A stretch of DNA of 64,000 nt from JACOWB01 sp964373665 (GCA_964373665.1 CAYJVM010000001.1:62001-126000), one strand, 5' to 3'; shown: positions 50,574-58,883, counted from the first letter of the stretch. Translations and numbers: made by a program. The notes: generated from the sequence alone by a model not told the origin.

Positions 50574-52300
50574 GCGGGCCAGTTGTTATCGCGGAAGGAC
50601 TTGATGCGAGGATGTACGAAGTTGTCAAAGTAGGCGACATAGGATTGATAGGCGAGGTGGTGCAGATAAACGACAACCGCTATACGATCCAAGTTTATGA
50701 GGACACGACTGGGCTAAAGCCGGGCGAGAAGGTCGTGTCGACTGGAGCGCCACTGTCGGTTGAGCTGGGCCCAGGAATTTTAACAACAATTTATGACGGT
50801 ATACAAAGACCGCTGTCAAAAATAAGGGACGCTTCCGGAGATTTCATTCAAAGAGGCATTCAAATATCTCGTTTGGACGAGAAGAAGAAATGGAAATTCA
50901 CGCCTAAAGTCAAGACCGGCATGGAAGCCAACGGCGGGGATGTCCTAGGCACTGTGCAGGAAACGAAAACGATCGAGCACAAGATACTGGTGCCACCGAA
51001 CACTAAAGGAAAAATAAAGAACATAAATGCAGGCAGTTATACGATACGCGAACCGATTGGAGAGCTTGACGACGGGACCAAGCTTTATCTGTCGCACAAA
51101 TGGCCGGTGAGAATTCCAAGGCCTTACACGGAAAAATTAAAGCCGGAGATACCATTGACGACAGGTCAGAGGATAATCGACACATTCTTCCCCATAATTA
51201 AAGGAGGAACGGCGGCGGTTCCGGGACCGTTCGGTTCAGGAAAGTCTGTAATACAACATCAAATTGCTAAATGGAGCGATGCCGAGATTGTTGTTTACAT
51301 TGGCTGTGGTGAAAGGGGGAATGAAATGACCGACGTGCTGGACGAGTTCCCGCATTTGATTGATGTAAGGACAGGAATGCCGTTGATGGAAAGAACAGTA
51401 TTGATTGCGAACACATCCAACATGCCTGTCGCAGCGCGCGAGGCGTCTGTTTACACAGGCATGACGATTGCAGAATATTTCAGAGACCAGGGGTTCGACG
51501 TCTCTCTTATGGCGGATTCGACAAGCAGGTGGGCAGAGGCGATGAGGGAGATTTCCAGCAGGCTGGAGGAAATGCCGGGAGAAGAGGGATATCCAGCATA
51601 TCTAGCATCTAGATTATCAGAATTTTATGAACGGTCAGGCAGAGTGAGTTGCCTTGGATCTGATTCCGAAAGGACAGGATCTGTGACAGCAATCGGCGCA
51701 GTCTCACCGCCAGGCGGGGATTTCTCCGAGCCTGTAACGCAGAACACACTAAGGCTTGTAAAAGTTTTCTGGGCACTTGACGCCAAGCTTGCGCAGAGGC
51801 GACACTTCCCGTCAATCAACTGGCTGGAATCATACAGCCTTTATGTCGAAAGTATCTCTCCATGGGCATCAAAGAACATAGCCAGCGATTGGATGGAGTT
51901 GAGGGCAAAGGCGTTGGACATTCTATACAGGGAAGCGTCATTGCAGGAAGTCGTCCAACTCGTAGGCGCAGATGCGTTGCCTGAGAAGGAGAGGATAATT
52001 TTGGAAGTCGCGCGCGTGATTAGGGAAGGCTTTCTACAGCAGAGCGCTTTTCACGAAATCGACAGTTATTGCAGCATGAAAAAGCAGCACGAGATGCTCA
52101 AGGCGATAATAAAGTTTTACGAGACAGCGCAGCAGGCTACTGACAAGGGCGTTCCTGCGAATTCGATAGTTAACATGAACAGCAAAACAAATATCTCCAA
52201 GCTCGGATTCATACACGAGGAACATTTCGATGAGGACATGAAGAAAATAATCAAGGGCATGGACCAGGAGTTTGAAAGGCTGGTAGGTGGAGTGGGATGA
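50546..52300 (+). CDS. atpA: A-type ATP synthase catalytic subunit A
   Basis: A 584-residue catalytic subunit. The P-loop is GPFGSGKSVIQHQ (residues about 229-241), the A-type form of GxGxGKT. Other marks: the bulge (non-homologous) region EHKILVPPNTKGKI, VYIGCGERGNEMTDVL with the catalytic glutamate, LMADSTSRWAEAMREIS, and the C-terminal helical domain. Full length with no intein, unlike some archaeal A subunits. Overlaps B by four bases. Confidence 0.97.
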   Translation: MAEGKIYRISGPVVIAEGLDARMYEVVKVGDIGLIGEVVQINDNRYTIQVYEDTTGLKPGEKVVSTGAPLSVELGPGILTTIYDGIQRPLSKIRDASGDFIQRGIQISRLDEKKKWKFTPKVKTGMEANGGDVLGTVQETKTIEHKILVPPNTKGKIKNINAGSYTIREPIGELDDGTKLYLSHKWPVRIPRPYTEKLKPEIPLTTGQRIIDTFFPIIKGGTAAVPGPFGSGKSVIQHQIAKWSDAEIVVYIGCGERGNEMTDVLDEFPHLIDVRTGMPLMERTVLIANTSNMPVAAREASVYTGMTIAEYFRDQGFDVSLMADSTSRWAEAMREISSRLEEMPGEEGYPAYLASRLSEFYERSGRVSCLGSDSERTGSVTAIGAVSPPGGDFSEPVTQNTLRLVKVFWALDAKLAQRRHFPSINWLESYSLYVESISPWASKNIASDWMELRAKALDILYREASLQEVVQLVGADALPEKERIILEVARVIREGFLQQSAFHEIDSYCSMKKQHEMLKAIIKFYETAQQATDKGVPANSIVNMNSKTNISKLGFIHEEHFDEDMKKIIKGMDQEFERLVGGVG

Positions 52301-53679
52301 AGGAATACAGGACAATAAGGCAGGTCGCGGGACCATTGCTGTTTGTTGAAAAGACACATGAAGTCGGTTATGGGGAGCTCGTGGAGATAGAGACAGGCCA
52401 CGGCCAGATGAAGACAGGACAGGTGATAGACACGTCGAATGATGTTGTTGTCGTGCAGGTCTTCGAAGGCACCAGCAACATCGATAGGAAGAGCGTCGTA
52501 AGGTTCAGCGGAAAGACAATAAAGCTTAAATGCAGTCCCGACATGCTCGGCAGGATATTCAACAGCCTCGGCAAACCATTGGACGGCGGCACTGAAATAA
52601 TTCCGGAAAAGTACATTGACATCAATGGCGAGTCGATCAATCCTTATTCGCGCGACGTTCCGAAGAAATTTTTGCAGGTCGGAATATCGTCGATAGACGG
52701 CATGAACACTTTGGTCGTAGGACAAAAGCTCCCGATATTCTCCCTTGCAGGCCTGCCGCACAATGAGATAGCGCTGCAGGTGGCTAGGCAGGCAAAGATA
52801 GGGAAAAACTTTGCAGTGGTTTTCGCCGCAATCGGGATCACGAACGAAGAGTCGCGCCAGTTCATGGAAGAGTTTGAGAGGACTGGAGCATTGGAAAGAT
52901 CTGCAGTATTCCTGAATCTTGCAAGCGACCCGGCGATTGAGAGGCTGATAACGCCACGATCTGCATTGACTGCGGCGGAGTATCTTGCGTTCGAGAAAGG
53001 ATATGACGTCCTTGTAATCATGACTGACATGACAAATTATGCGGAAGCCCTGCGTGAGATAGGCGCAGCTAGGGAGGAAGTTCCTGGCAGAAGAGGGTAT
53101 CCAGGATATATGTATACGGATCTTGCGCAGCTGTTCGAAAGGGCGGGAGTAATTAAAGGAAAGAAAGGCTCATTGACGCAGTTCTCCATCTTGTCTATGC
53201 CGAGCGGCGACATTACTCATCCAGTGCCCGACCTCACAGGATATATCACGGAAGGGCAAATAGTCCTGTCGAAGGAACTGCATGCAATGGGAATATATCC
53301 GCCTATAGACGTATTGCCGAGCCTCAGCAGGCTCATGCACAAAGGCATAGGAAAGGACAACACAAGGGACGACCACAGAGCAGTGAGCAACCAGCTTTAT
53401 GCAGGATATGCTGAGGGCAGGAGCCTGAGAAGCCTTGCGGCAATCGTCGGCAAGGAGGCGCTGACAGACAGGGACAGGATGTATCTGAAATTCGCGGACG
53501 AGTTTGAGAATAATTTTATTAGGCAAGGTAAGTTCGACGACAGGAACATAAAGTATACGCTGGATCTGGCATGGAAATTACTATCCATACTTCCGAAGAG
53601 CGAGCTCACAAAGATAGATGATGAGTTGATCGAGAAATATGAGAAGGAACTCGGCCTAAAGTTCGCTGTATTAAGTTGA
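52297..53679 (+). CDS. atpB: A-type ATP synthase regulatory subunit B
   Basis: A 460-residue non-catalytic nucleotide-binding subunit. As expected the P-loop is degenerate (LPIFSLAGLPHNEIALQ). The family marks GITNEESRQFMEEFERTGAL, VLVIMTDMTNYAEALREI, RRGYPGYMYTDLAQLFERAG and the arginine-finger part (SLSRLMHKGIGKDNTRDDH) are present. Normal length. Confidence 0.97.
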   Translation: MKEYRTIRQVAGPLLFVEKTHEVGYGELVEIETGHGQMKTGQVIDTSNDVVVVQVFEGTSNIDRKSVVRFSGKTIKLKCSPDMLGRIFNSLGKPLDGGTEIIPEKYIDINGESINPYSRDVPKKFLQVGISSIDGMNTLVVGQKLPIFSLAGLPHNEIALQVARQAKIGKNFAVVFAAIGITNEESRQFMEEFERTGALERSAVFLNLASDPAIERLITPRSALTAAEYLAFEKGYDVLVIMTDMTNYAEALREIGAAREEVPGRRGYPGYMYTDLAQLFERAGVIKGKKGSLTQFSILSMPSGDITHPVPDLTGYITEGQIVLSKELHAMGIYPPIDVLPSLSRLMHKGIGKDNTRDDHRAVSNQLYAGYAEGRSLRSLAAIVGKEALTDRDRMYLKFADEFENNFIRQGKFDDRNIKYTLDLAWKLLSILPKSELTKIDDELIEKYEKELGLKFAVLS

Positions 53680-53683
53680 TATA

Positions 53684-54319
53684 ATGCCTGCAGTAAAGCC
53701 GTCAAGGTCGGAATTGCTGAATCTGAAGAACAGGCTCAAGCTCGCATTCTCAGGCTACAATGTCCTGAAGAAAAAGCGCGACAGCTTGATTCGAGAGTTT
53801 TTTGTTCTTCTGCGCGGCGCAAGCTTTTCCAGTACTGAATTGGAGTCAGAGTATGTCAAGGCGCTTGAAGCAATCAACATGGCCCGCGCGATAGATGGAA
53901 CGCAGACGATAAGGGCGGTGTCATTCGCGCCGAAGAAGCCGATTAATCTACAAGTTGAATCGAAGAGGATAATGAACGTCGCAGTGCCGAAAATAAGCTT
54001 TGACAGATCCGCGCAACAGTTCTATGACAGGGGCTATGGCATCATAGGCACTTCCGGATACATAGATGATGCGTACGAATCTTATGAGAATGTTATCAGG
54101 AAAGTGTTGCAGGTGGCTGAGACGGAGATAGCCATGAGGAAGCTGCTTGTGGAGATTGACAGGACTAAGAGGAAGGTTAATTCTCTGGAGTTCAAGATCA
54201 TACCGGATATAGAGGAAGGGATAAAAGAAGTAAGGCAGAGGCTGGAAGAGATGGAGAGGGAGAATATTTTCAGGCTCAAAAGGTTCAAGTCGAAGAAGGA
54301 AAGGCAAGCCCAGAATTAA
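53684..54319 (+). CDS. atpD: A-type ATP synthase subunit D (central stalk)
   Basis: A 211-residue rotor subunit made of two long antiparallel helices: RSELLNLKNRLKLAFSGYNVLKKKRDSL at the start (cited in parts) and EIAMRKLLVEIDRTKRKVNSLEFKIIP ... LEEMERENIFRLKRFKSKK near the end. The NALE-like turn is VNSLEFK. Last gene of the operon; subunit G-like genes are not present. Confidence 0.95.
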   Translation: MPAVKPSRSELLNLKNRLKLAFSGYNVLKKKRDSLIREFFVLLRGASFSSTELESEYVKALEAINMARAIDGTQTIRAVSFAPKKPINLQVESKRIMNVAVPKISFDRSAQQFYDRGYGIIGTSGYIDDAYESYENVIRKVLQVAETEIAMRKLLVEIDRTKRKVNSLEFKIIPDIEEGIKEVRQRLEEMERENIFRLKRFKSKKERQAQN

Positions 54320-54369
54320 GACCAAACTTTATAATCCAGCAAGCCTAAATAAACACAGGAGGTATTGAT

Positions 54370-54432
54370 ATGTGCACTTCATGCGCAACTCATGCAGGCA
54401 AGATGGGAAAGAGAGACAAGAAGAAGATGTAA
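54370..54432 (+). CDS. 20-residue cysteine-pair microprotein
   Basis: ATG frame with an excellent ribosome-binding site (AGGAGGT, 54357-54363, six bases before the ATG) and a TATA box (TTTATAA, 54328-54334) at the right distance for a transcript that starts at the ribosome-binding site. It encodes CTSC near the N-terminus, a histidine and a lysine-rich tail. It is followed by a run of seven T. The signals are stronger than for most genes nearby, so a highly expressed tiny metal- or RNA-binding peptide is likely. Confidence 0.6.
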   Translation: MCTSCATHAGKMGKRDKKKM

Positions 54433-54439
54433 TTTTTTT
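54433..54439 (+). terminator. T-run terminator after the microprotein
   Basis: Seven T directly after the TAA of the 20-residue gene, the type of oligo-T signal that ends archaeal transcripts. The spacer 54440-54573 shows only the tRNA-Leu promoter. Confidence 0.45.
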
Positions 54440-54573
54440 GCATACGCAGGAAATTTTATGCCATAAATAAGGGCTTGAATTATTGTAAAATATCCAGCAA
54501 GTCCATACAATGAAACCGTCATTACAAGCCAGATTAGTTTTAATAAAACAGACTACCTAATTCAATCAACCAT

Positions 54574-54659
54574 GCAGGGGTCGGATAGCCTGGTCAATTC
54601 CGCCAGCTTGAGGTGCTGGTCTCTTAGTGAGTACGAGAGTTCGAATCTCTCCCTCTGCA
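54574..54659 (+). tRNA. tRNA-Leu(GAG)
   Basis: Acceptor GCAGGGG/CCTCTGC, anticodon stem CCAGC/GCTGG with loop TTGAGGT (anticodon GAG), a long variable arm (TCTCTTAGTGAGTAC) and T-loop TTCGAAT. 86 bases and no intron, the only one of the five tRNA genes here that is uninterrupted. CCA is not encoded. Confidence 0.96.
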
Positions 54660-54690
54660 CAGCTTTCTTAACAGTTAACCAAAGAATAAT

Positions 54691-55047
54691 ATGCTCAAAA
54701 CGGAAGAATTAGTAGAAGCGCATGATAAAATAATTGAAGAAAGTGGGGGTCATAGTGGAGTTTTGAATTTAGGAAATTTAGATTTTATAGTATCACAAAT
54801 TAATACAACTAAAGACATTTATACAAAAACTGCAAGAGCTTTGTACGGAATAATAAAAACGCATCCTTTTGTTGATGGTAATAAAAGAACAGCAATTGCT
54901 GTATCAGAATCCCTCTTACGAGAGAACGGTCTGAAGTATAAAGCAAGCGATGAAGATTTATGGGACATCGTGCACAATATTAATAAAGAAGAAATGACAT
55001 TTGTTAAAGTGTTGAATTGGGTTAAAAGTAAGGCAGACAAAATATGA
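54691..55047 (+). CDS. doc: Doc/Fic-type toxin
   Basis: A 118-residue death-on-curing protein. The catalytic Fic motif THPFVDGNKRTA (residues about 57-68) is complete. Doc phosphorylates EF-Tu-type factors in bacteria; aEF-1A would be the archaeal counterpart, which is inference. A Phd antitoxin is not upstream. The only candidate partner is the 32-residue frame that overlaps its stop codon. Confidence 0.9.
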   Translation: MLKTEELVEAHDKIIEESGGHSGVLNLGNLDFIVSQINTTKDIYTKTARALYGIIKTHPFVDGNKRTAIAVSESLLRENGLKYKASDEDLWDIVHNINKEEMTFVKVLNWVKSKADKI

Positions 55048-55142
55048 CAACATTAGATTATGTTAAGCAAACGTTGAAGGAAAGAAAGGAGTTGTTTAGA
55101 AAACTTGCTAATGAAGACAAATACCTATTTAAGAAGGGCTAA
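55044..55142 (+). CDS. 32-residue basic peptide after Doc
   Basis: ATG overlaps the Doc stop (ATGA), so it would be translated by coupling. The peptide is a single charged helix (VKQTLKERKELFRKLANEDK). It may be a shortened antitoxin, since antitoxin tails that block Fic sites are helical, but the family motif S/TxxxE(G/N) is not seen. Its end (RKLANEDKYLFKK) resembles that of the small frame at 61702-61815. Confidence 0.35.
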   Translation: MTTLDYVKQTLKERKELFRKLANEDKYLFKKG

Positions 55143-55146
55143 TTTA

Positions 55147-55171
55147 GTTCGAATCTCTTCACCCGCTCCAT
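55147..55171 (+). other. tRNA 3'-end fragment (possible old att site)
   Basis: AGTTCGAATCTCTTCACC followed by CGCTCCA reads as the T-loop, T-stem and acceptor end of a tRNA, but no body precedes it. Such orphan 3' ends mark the far side of elements that integrated into tRNA genes. The intact copy is not in the window; the acceptor differs from tRNA-Leu upstream. Confidence 0.3.
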
Positions 55172-55182
55172 GACATTCAAGC

Positions 55183-55803
55183 TTATTTCTTTGGTAGCCA
55201 TGGCCAGGGAAGTTTATGAGCACGCAACTCCACACCACCTGGTTTTGGTGCCCGTAATCCTTTAATATCAAATTCATGCACTAGGTTGTAGCGGATATAT
55301 AATTCATTAGCGTCCGTTAAATTCTCAAAACCTCCAATATCATCGATTTCTTCTTTCCATCTTTTTCGATATATATTTCTATCTACGTAAGTATTAATTT
55401 CTGTCTCGGTGTCTTTCTTTCTAGGGATCTAAGTTATTGCATCAAATTCCCATTCACGCATAGTTTTTCCTAAAAACTTCCAAACTTCCCATCGATTTAA
55501 CTCTTCCATCATGACCCGAAGCTCATTTTGTACCCGAGGATATGAGTAGTTAGCGAGATATTCTAGTAGATTAAAAATACGTTGCAGTTCTTTCTTGTTT
55601 TTGGCATTAATAAGCTCCTTAATATGAGGCTCTAAAACATAGGCAAACATAGCATAATTGCTGACATCAATTTCTCCGGGTTCTAAATCTCTTTGGAGAT
55701 TTTCCTTATACCTTTTCTTAATTGCAGGAATTCGTTGAAGGAACCATTTTGACAAGGTTTGTTGGTGACTAATGTTTTCATATCTACTACCCAGATGGTG
55801 CAC
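55183..55803 (-). pseudogene. Unknown gene interrupted by an in-frame TAG
   Basis: A 124-codon frame from 55803 ends in TAG (55429-55431), but the same frame continues for another 81 sense codons to a TAA at 55183-55185 without another stop. The second part (INTYVDRNIYRKRWKEE ... GGVELRAHKLPWPW) has no start codon. The simplest reading is one 206-residue protein of unknown function broken by a nonsense mutation. TAG is used as a true stop by other genes here, so read-through is less likely. Confidence 0.6.
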
Positions 55804-55806
55804 AAA

Positions 55807-56211
55807 CTACTGAAAAGATTTACGCCCTTTCCTAGTCCTTCCAGTATCTTCCATATTCATCCTCTTCGTATACAATCCATAGGCAAATATCGCAAAAGAC
55901 CAAAACCCGACAGAGAATATCCCTATTGAAAATATGCCGATGGAGAAGATGCCTATCGAGAACAGTCCTATGGCAAAAGTGCCTGTCGCAAAAATACCGA
56001 TGCTAAAGTTGCCCGCTGCAAAGTATCCCACAGCAAAATTGTCAGCGCTGAGGACATCCGGAAAGTCTATGAACTTTAGGTATAACCCGAACAAAATCAC
56101 CAGCACCAATAAAGGAAAGACGAACCAGCCTGGATTGAGCGATTTCAGCATAATAGTATTTCGCAAGCCTTCCTTATAACTCTGACGCAGGCTTTTAACT
56201 GATGGTACCAA
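55807..56211 (-). CDS. Membrane protein with hydrophobic pentapeptide-like repeats
   Basis: A 134-residue protein. After a first hydrophobic helix (WFVFPLLVLVILFGLYL), residues about 58-112 repeat a five-residue unit of the type (S/A)-I-G-(I/L/Y)-F about eleven times. This hydrophobic repeat could form a beta-helix or membrane-embedded stack. Similar G-x-F repeats are seen in a few prokaryotic membrane proteins of unknown role. Divergent from the beta-barrel gene at 56220. Confidence 0.55.
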   Translation of the reverse strand: MVPSVKSLRQSYKEGLRNTIMLKSLNPGWFVFPLLVLVILFGLYLKFIDFPDVLSADNFAVGYFAAGNFSIGIFATGTFAIGLFSIGIFSIGIFSIGIFSVGFWSFAIFAYGLYTKRMNMEDTGRTRKGRKSFQ

Positions 56212-56219
56212 ATTAAATT

Positions 56220-56477
56220 ATGGAAGATAAGCAATTGGTGGGAAAAGTCACTCACTATTACAGCAAGATAGCGGTCGCCATCGTGGAGCTTGAAGGCGAT
56301 TTAGAGTACGGCGACAGGATTTCAATCGAAGGGCCGTCAACCAATATAGAGCAGACGGTTGACTCGATGCAGATAGAGCATGTGGCTGTGAAGACTGCGC
56401 ACAAGGGAGATGCCGTAGGCTTGAAGGTGCCGGACAAGGTAAGGCCTGGAGACAATGTCTACAAGATAGTCGAGTGA
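56220..56477 (+). CDS. Translation-factor domain II-like beta barrel protein
   Basis: An 85-residue protein equal to a single EF-Tu domain 2 barrel: VGKVTHYYSKIAVAIVELEGDLEYGDRISIEG and VAVKTAHKGDAVGLKVPDKVRPGDNVYKI (cited in parts). Stand-alone copies are common in archaea and are annotated as elongation-factor-like; they may bind RNA or tRNA. The ATG is preceded by an AT-rich promoter shared with the divergent repeat protein. Confidence 0.8.
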   Translation: MEDKQLVGKVTHYYSKIAVAIVELEGDLEYGDRISIEGPSTNIEQTVDSMQIEHVAVKTAHKGDAVGLKVPDKVRPGDNVYKIVE

Positions 56478-56510
56478 AACAATTTGAATTAAACTCGACA
56501 AGTAAAATAT

Positions 56511-56789
56511 ATGCAAAATAGATCCAAATATATACTAGAAACGGCTTTACAGCTTTTAGGAGAATATGATGGAGGACTAACTACGCCCCAAATTGTAGAT
56601 CAAATAAGCTATAATGGCAGACGATATTCAAGTAATGAAGTTTACTCCGCCCTTTCCCTTTTAGGTTCTGATAATGGAATTACGGGCGTGCCTGTAAAGG
56701 AAACTAGGTATACAGAAAGAAGGGGTAAAACCGCAAAGCGCATATATAAAACTATTCTGTGGGAATTGAAAATGAATAAAAATAAGTAA
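56511..56789 (+). CDS. Small helical protein, possible DNA-binding
   Basis: A 92-residue protein: helix (SKYILETALQLLGEYDGGLT), helix-turn-helix-like (TPQIVDQISYNGRRYSSNEVYSALSLLG) and a basic end with RYTERRGKTAKRIYK. The pattern fits a degenerate winged helix. I do not recognise a family. It precedes UMP kinase by 20 bases and may be co-transcribed. Confidence 0.45.
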   Translation: MQNRSKYILETALQLLGEYDGGLTTPQIVDQISYNGRRYSSNEVYSALSLLGSDNGITGVPVKETRYTERRGKTAKRIYKTILWELKMNKNK

Positions 56790-56809
56790 ACGTAAAAACA
56801 ATAAACTTC

Positions 56810-57490
56810 ATGAAGATCGTAATTTCTCTCGGGGGTTCTCTGCTTACTAGAGAGCTTACAGCGGAGCATTTCAGAAAGTATGTCGATGTTGTCAGGGAAC
56901 TGTCGAAAAGGCACAAATTGATTGTAATTATCGGTGGCGGGAAAGTATGCAGGGAATACCAGAAAATAGGAAGGGAACTTGGAGCCGATAGTGATGAGCA
57001 GGACTTTATCGGAATAATGGCTACCCATCTTAATGCTTCCACCTTTGTGACAGGTCTAGGCAAGAAGGCGCATCTGGTAAAGTGGAAGTCTGTAAATGAT
57101 ACTGTAAATGAGATTAAAAGGAACTTTGGGAAGAAGATATTGGTCGCGGCTGGATTGGAGCCTGGATGCTCGACTGACCATGACGCTGCCCTTTTCGCTG
57201 GCGCTGTTAAAGCAGACTTGTTCATCAACGCTTCTAACGTGTCCGGAGTATATTCAGACGATCCAAAGTCGAATCCGAACGCAAAGAAATACGATACGCT
57301 GTCATACGACGAGTTTTTGAGAATTATAAACAAAAACAAACAAACTCCGGGAGAGTATAGGCTGTTCGATTTAAAGGCGGTAAAAATTATTAAAAAACGT
57401 AAGATAAAAACTATCCTAGTAGACGGCAGTGACCCTAGAGAGATAATAAATGCGGTCGAAGGGCATCATAACGGAACAATTATCAAATGA
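56810..57490 (+). CDS. pyrH: Uridylate kinase
   Basis: A 226-residue amino-acid-kinase-fold enzyme that makes UDP from UMP. The archaeal PyrH marks are clear: VISLGGSLLTRE, LIVIIGGGKVCREYQ, AAGLEPGCSTDHDAALFAG, FINASNVSGVYSDDPKSNPNAK (cited in parts) and the closing ILVDGSDPREIINAVEG. Length matches archaeal forms rather than the longer bacterial ones. Confidence 0.95.
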   Translation: MKIVISLGGSLLTRELTAEHFRKYVDVVRELSKRHKLIVIIGGGKVCREYQKIGRELGADSDEQDFIGIMATHLNASTFVTGLGKKAHLVKWKSVNDTVNEIKRNFGKKILVAAGLEPGCSTDHDAALFAGAVKADLFINASNVSGVYSDDPKSNPNAKKYDTLSYDEFLRIINKNKQTPGEYRLFDLKAVKIIKKRKIKTILVDGSDPREIINAVEGHHNGTIIK

Positions 57491-57499
57491 AAACAAGAA

Positions 57500-57841
57500 T
57501 TACATTTCTATGTAATTTTTGGTAAGCTTAACTTCTCCTGTTTCCTCATTGATAATAGCTTTCGATAATTGTAGAAAATCATGTCCTATAATATTCTTCT
57601 TACCGCCAAGTACCACAAGTCCAAAACCACATCCATCTATTTCGACGTCCACCCCATACTGCGGTTTTCTGTCCTTAAACTCGCCCATCGATTTCACATA
57701 TCTATTGTCTAAATGAGGAGCGCCTATTTTCAAGAGAACTTCCTCATCTATCATTGTTCTGTCGGCACCCGTATCTACAACAGCTTCTACGTCTTCGAAG
57801 CTGCCGTTAACCGAAACCTTTGTCTTTTTAGTTATTTCCAT
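57500..57841 (-). CDS. Retropepsin-like aspartic protease
   Basis: A 113-residue single-domain protease of clan AA. The catalytic motif is AVVDTGADRTMIDEEVL (Asp near residue 23) and the flexible later motif is KNIIGHDFLQLSKA (near 85). Such proteins work as homodimers, like retroviral protease. They occur across prokaryotes with unknown substrates. Convergent with pyrH and 33 bases before tRNA-Thr. Confidence 0.82.
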   Translation of the reverse strand: MEITKKTKVSVNGSFEDVEAVVDTGADRTMIDEEVLLKIGAPHLDNRYVKSMGEFKDRKPQYGVDVEIDGCGFGLVVLGGKKNIIGHDFLQLSKAIINEETGEVKLTKNYIEM

Positions 57842-57874
57842 ATTAATATGTTACATCCGGTAAATAAAAACTAT

Positions 57875-57978
57875 GCCCCAGTAGCTCAGTCAGTAGAGCG
57901 TGTACGTTCTAACGGCGCAAGCATGGTAAGCAAACCTTTTTACAAACAAGGTCCGGAGTGCAATTCTCCGCTGGGGCT
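57875..57978 (+). tRNA. tRNA-Thr(GGT) with two introns
   Basis: Acceptor GCCCCAG/CTGGGGC with T73. Two introns split the anticodon stem: 57904-57920 (17 bases, between positions 29 and 30) and 57932-57945 (14 bases, 40/41). Removing both gives stem TGTGC/GCACA and loop ATGGTAA (anticodon GGT) in a 73-base tRNA. Intron 1 forms a BHB with central helix GCGT/GCGC and bulges GT^A and AA^G; intron 2 with GTAA/TTAC and bulges GC^A and AA^A. The D-loop (AGTCAGTA) lacks the GG pair and the T-loop is TGCAATT, so the elbow is unusual. Confidence 0.88.
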
Positions 57979-57981
57979 TTC

Positions 57982-58839
57982 CTATTCAAGTCTGACAGAA
58001 ACATTTCTCTTTCGCTGGCTGCCATTAATGTAATCCCACTGATCGACCATATACGTGGCGCAGATGTCTGAAAACGCAGGCGCAGGTCTATCATTCGGAG
58101 TCTTTACGCAGATGTTGTGCGGTTTGTCCATCATCCCAATAAGCTCATCTGCGAACACATCTTTCAATCCATAATGCTCTAAGAAAGTATATGCAGGATT
58201 GGCTTGGAATTCTGGAGTATGAAGTCCATATTGGAAAAATCTGAATCTGTCTACATTAATACCATTCGCACAACGTCTTGCAGATCTCTTCGCAATATCA
58301 ACCAATTCACTACGGGCATCTATAGAATGTCTTGCGGCGTCAAGCAACTTTTCCATAACAATTCCACATAGCAACTCATCCGGTCGGATATCGTGCCGGT
58401 CTGGCGGGTAAAGATAGTATTCCTCCAACTCTATAAATGCATTCTGCTGTCCATTGTCCTTGAAATAACCAAGAAAAAGCTTTTCCTCAAGTTCCATGGA
58501 ACGTTTATTGGCGTTCTTTCTTCGGAAATACTCTGGGAACGCATTTTGTATGCGACGGCTGTAAGCCCTTTGCGGATAATGTCGTGGTATACCAAATACG
58601 ACTGGAAGCGGAACGTATATAGTTTTGTCGCCTACTTGGTACATCTGCGCATCCTGGCGGCATACTTCATCAAGTACGTATGTTAGTGCGTTGCGCATAT
58701 TTTCTCTCGGCTCAACTTCCATTTTCCGGGTTCCAACTATGTAAATATCGTCAGGTCCTGTGCTGTCCAGAGTAGTCAAAGAAACTACAGTCTTTCCCAT
58801 CTTTTCGTATAATGCTGTCGCTACGCCTCTGAGTTGCAT
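57982..58839 (-). CDS. Protein of unknown function
   Basis: A 285-residue soluble protein. It starts with strands (VVSLTTLDSTGPDDIYIVGTRK), then a long helical region with many basic residues, and a middle segment rich in acidic residues and tyrosine (FIELEEYYLYPPDRHDIRPDE). I recognise no motif. It begins 45 bases from the Rieske gene end and is in the same orientation. Confidence 0.45.
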   Translation of the reverse strand: MQLRGVATALYEKMGKTVVSLTTLDSTGPDDIYIVGTRKMEVEPRENMRNALTYVLDEVCRQDAQMYQVGDKTIYVPLPVVFGIPRHYPQRAYSRRIQNAFPEYFRRKNANKRSMELEEKLFLGYFKDNGQQNAFIELEEYYLYPPDRHDIRPDELLCGIVMEKLLDAARHSIDARSELVDIAKRSARRCANGINVDRFRFFQYGLHTPEFQANPAYTFLEHYGLKDVFADELIGMMDKPHNICVKTPNDRPAPAFSDICATYMVDQWDYINGSQRKRNVSVRLE

Positions 58840-58883
58840 GACATGATATAAAAAGTAAGATTTAAAAATCCGTGAAATCGACT

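Noticed and set aside
55183..55803. Pyrrolysine-encoding gene
   Set aside because: TAG ends several ordinary genes here and no Pyl genes are in the window; a nonsense mutation is simpler, so it is listed as a pseudogene.
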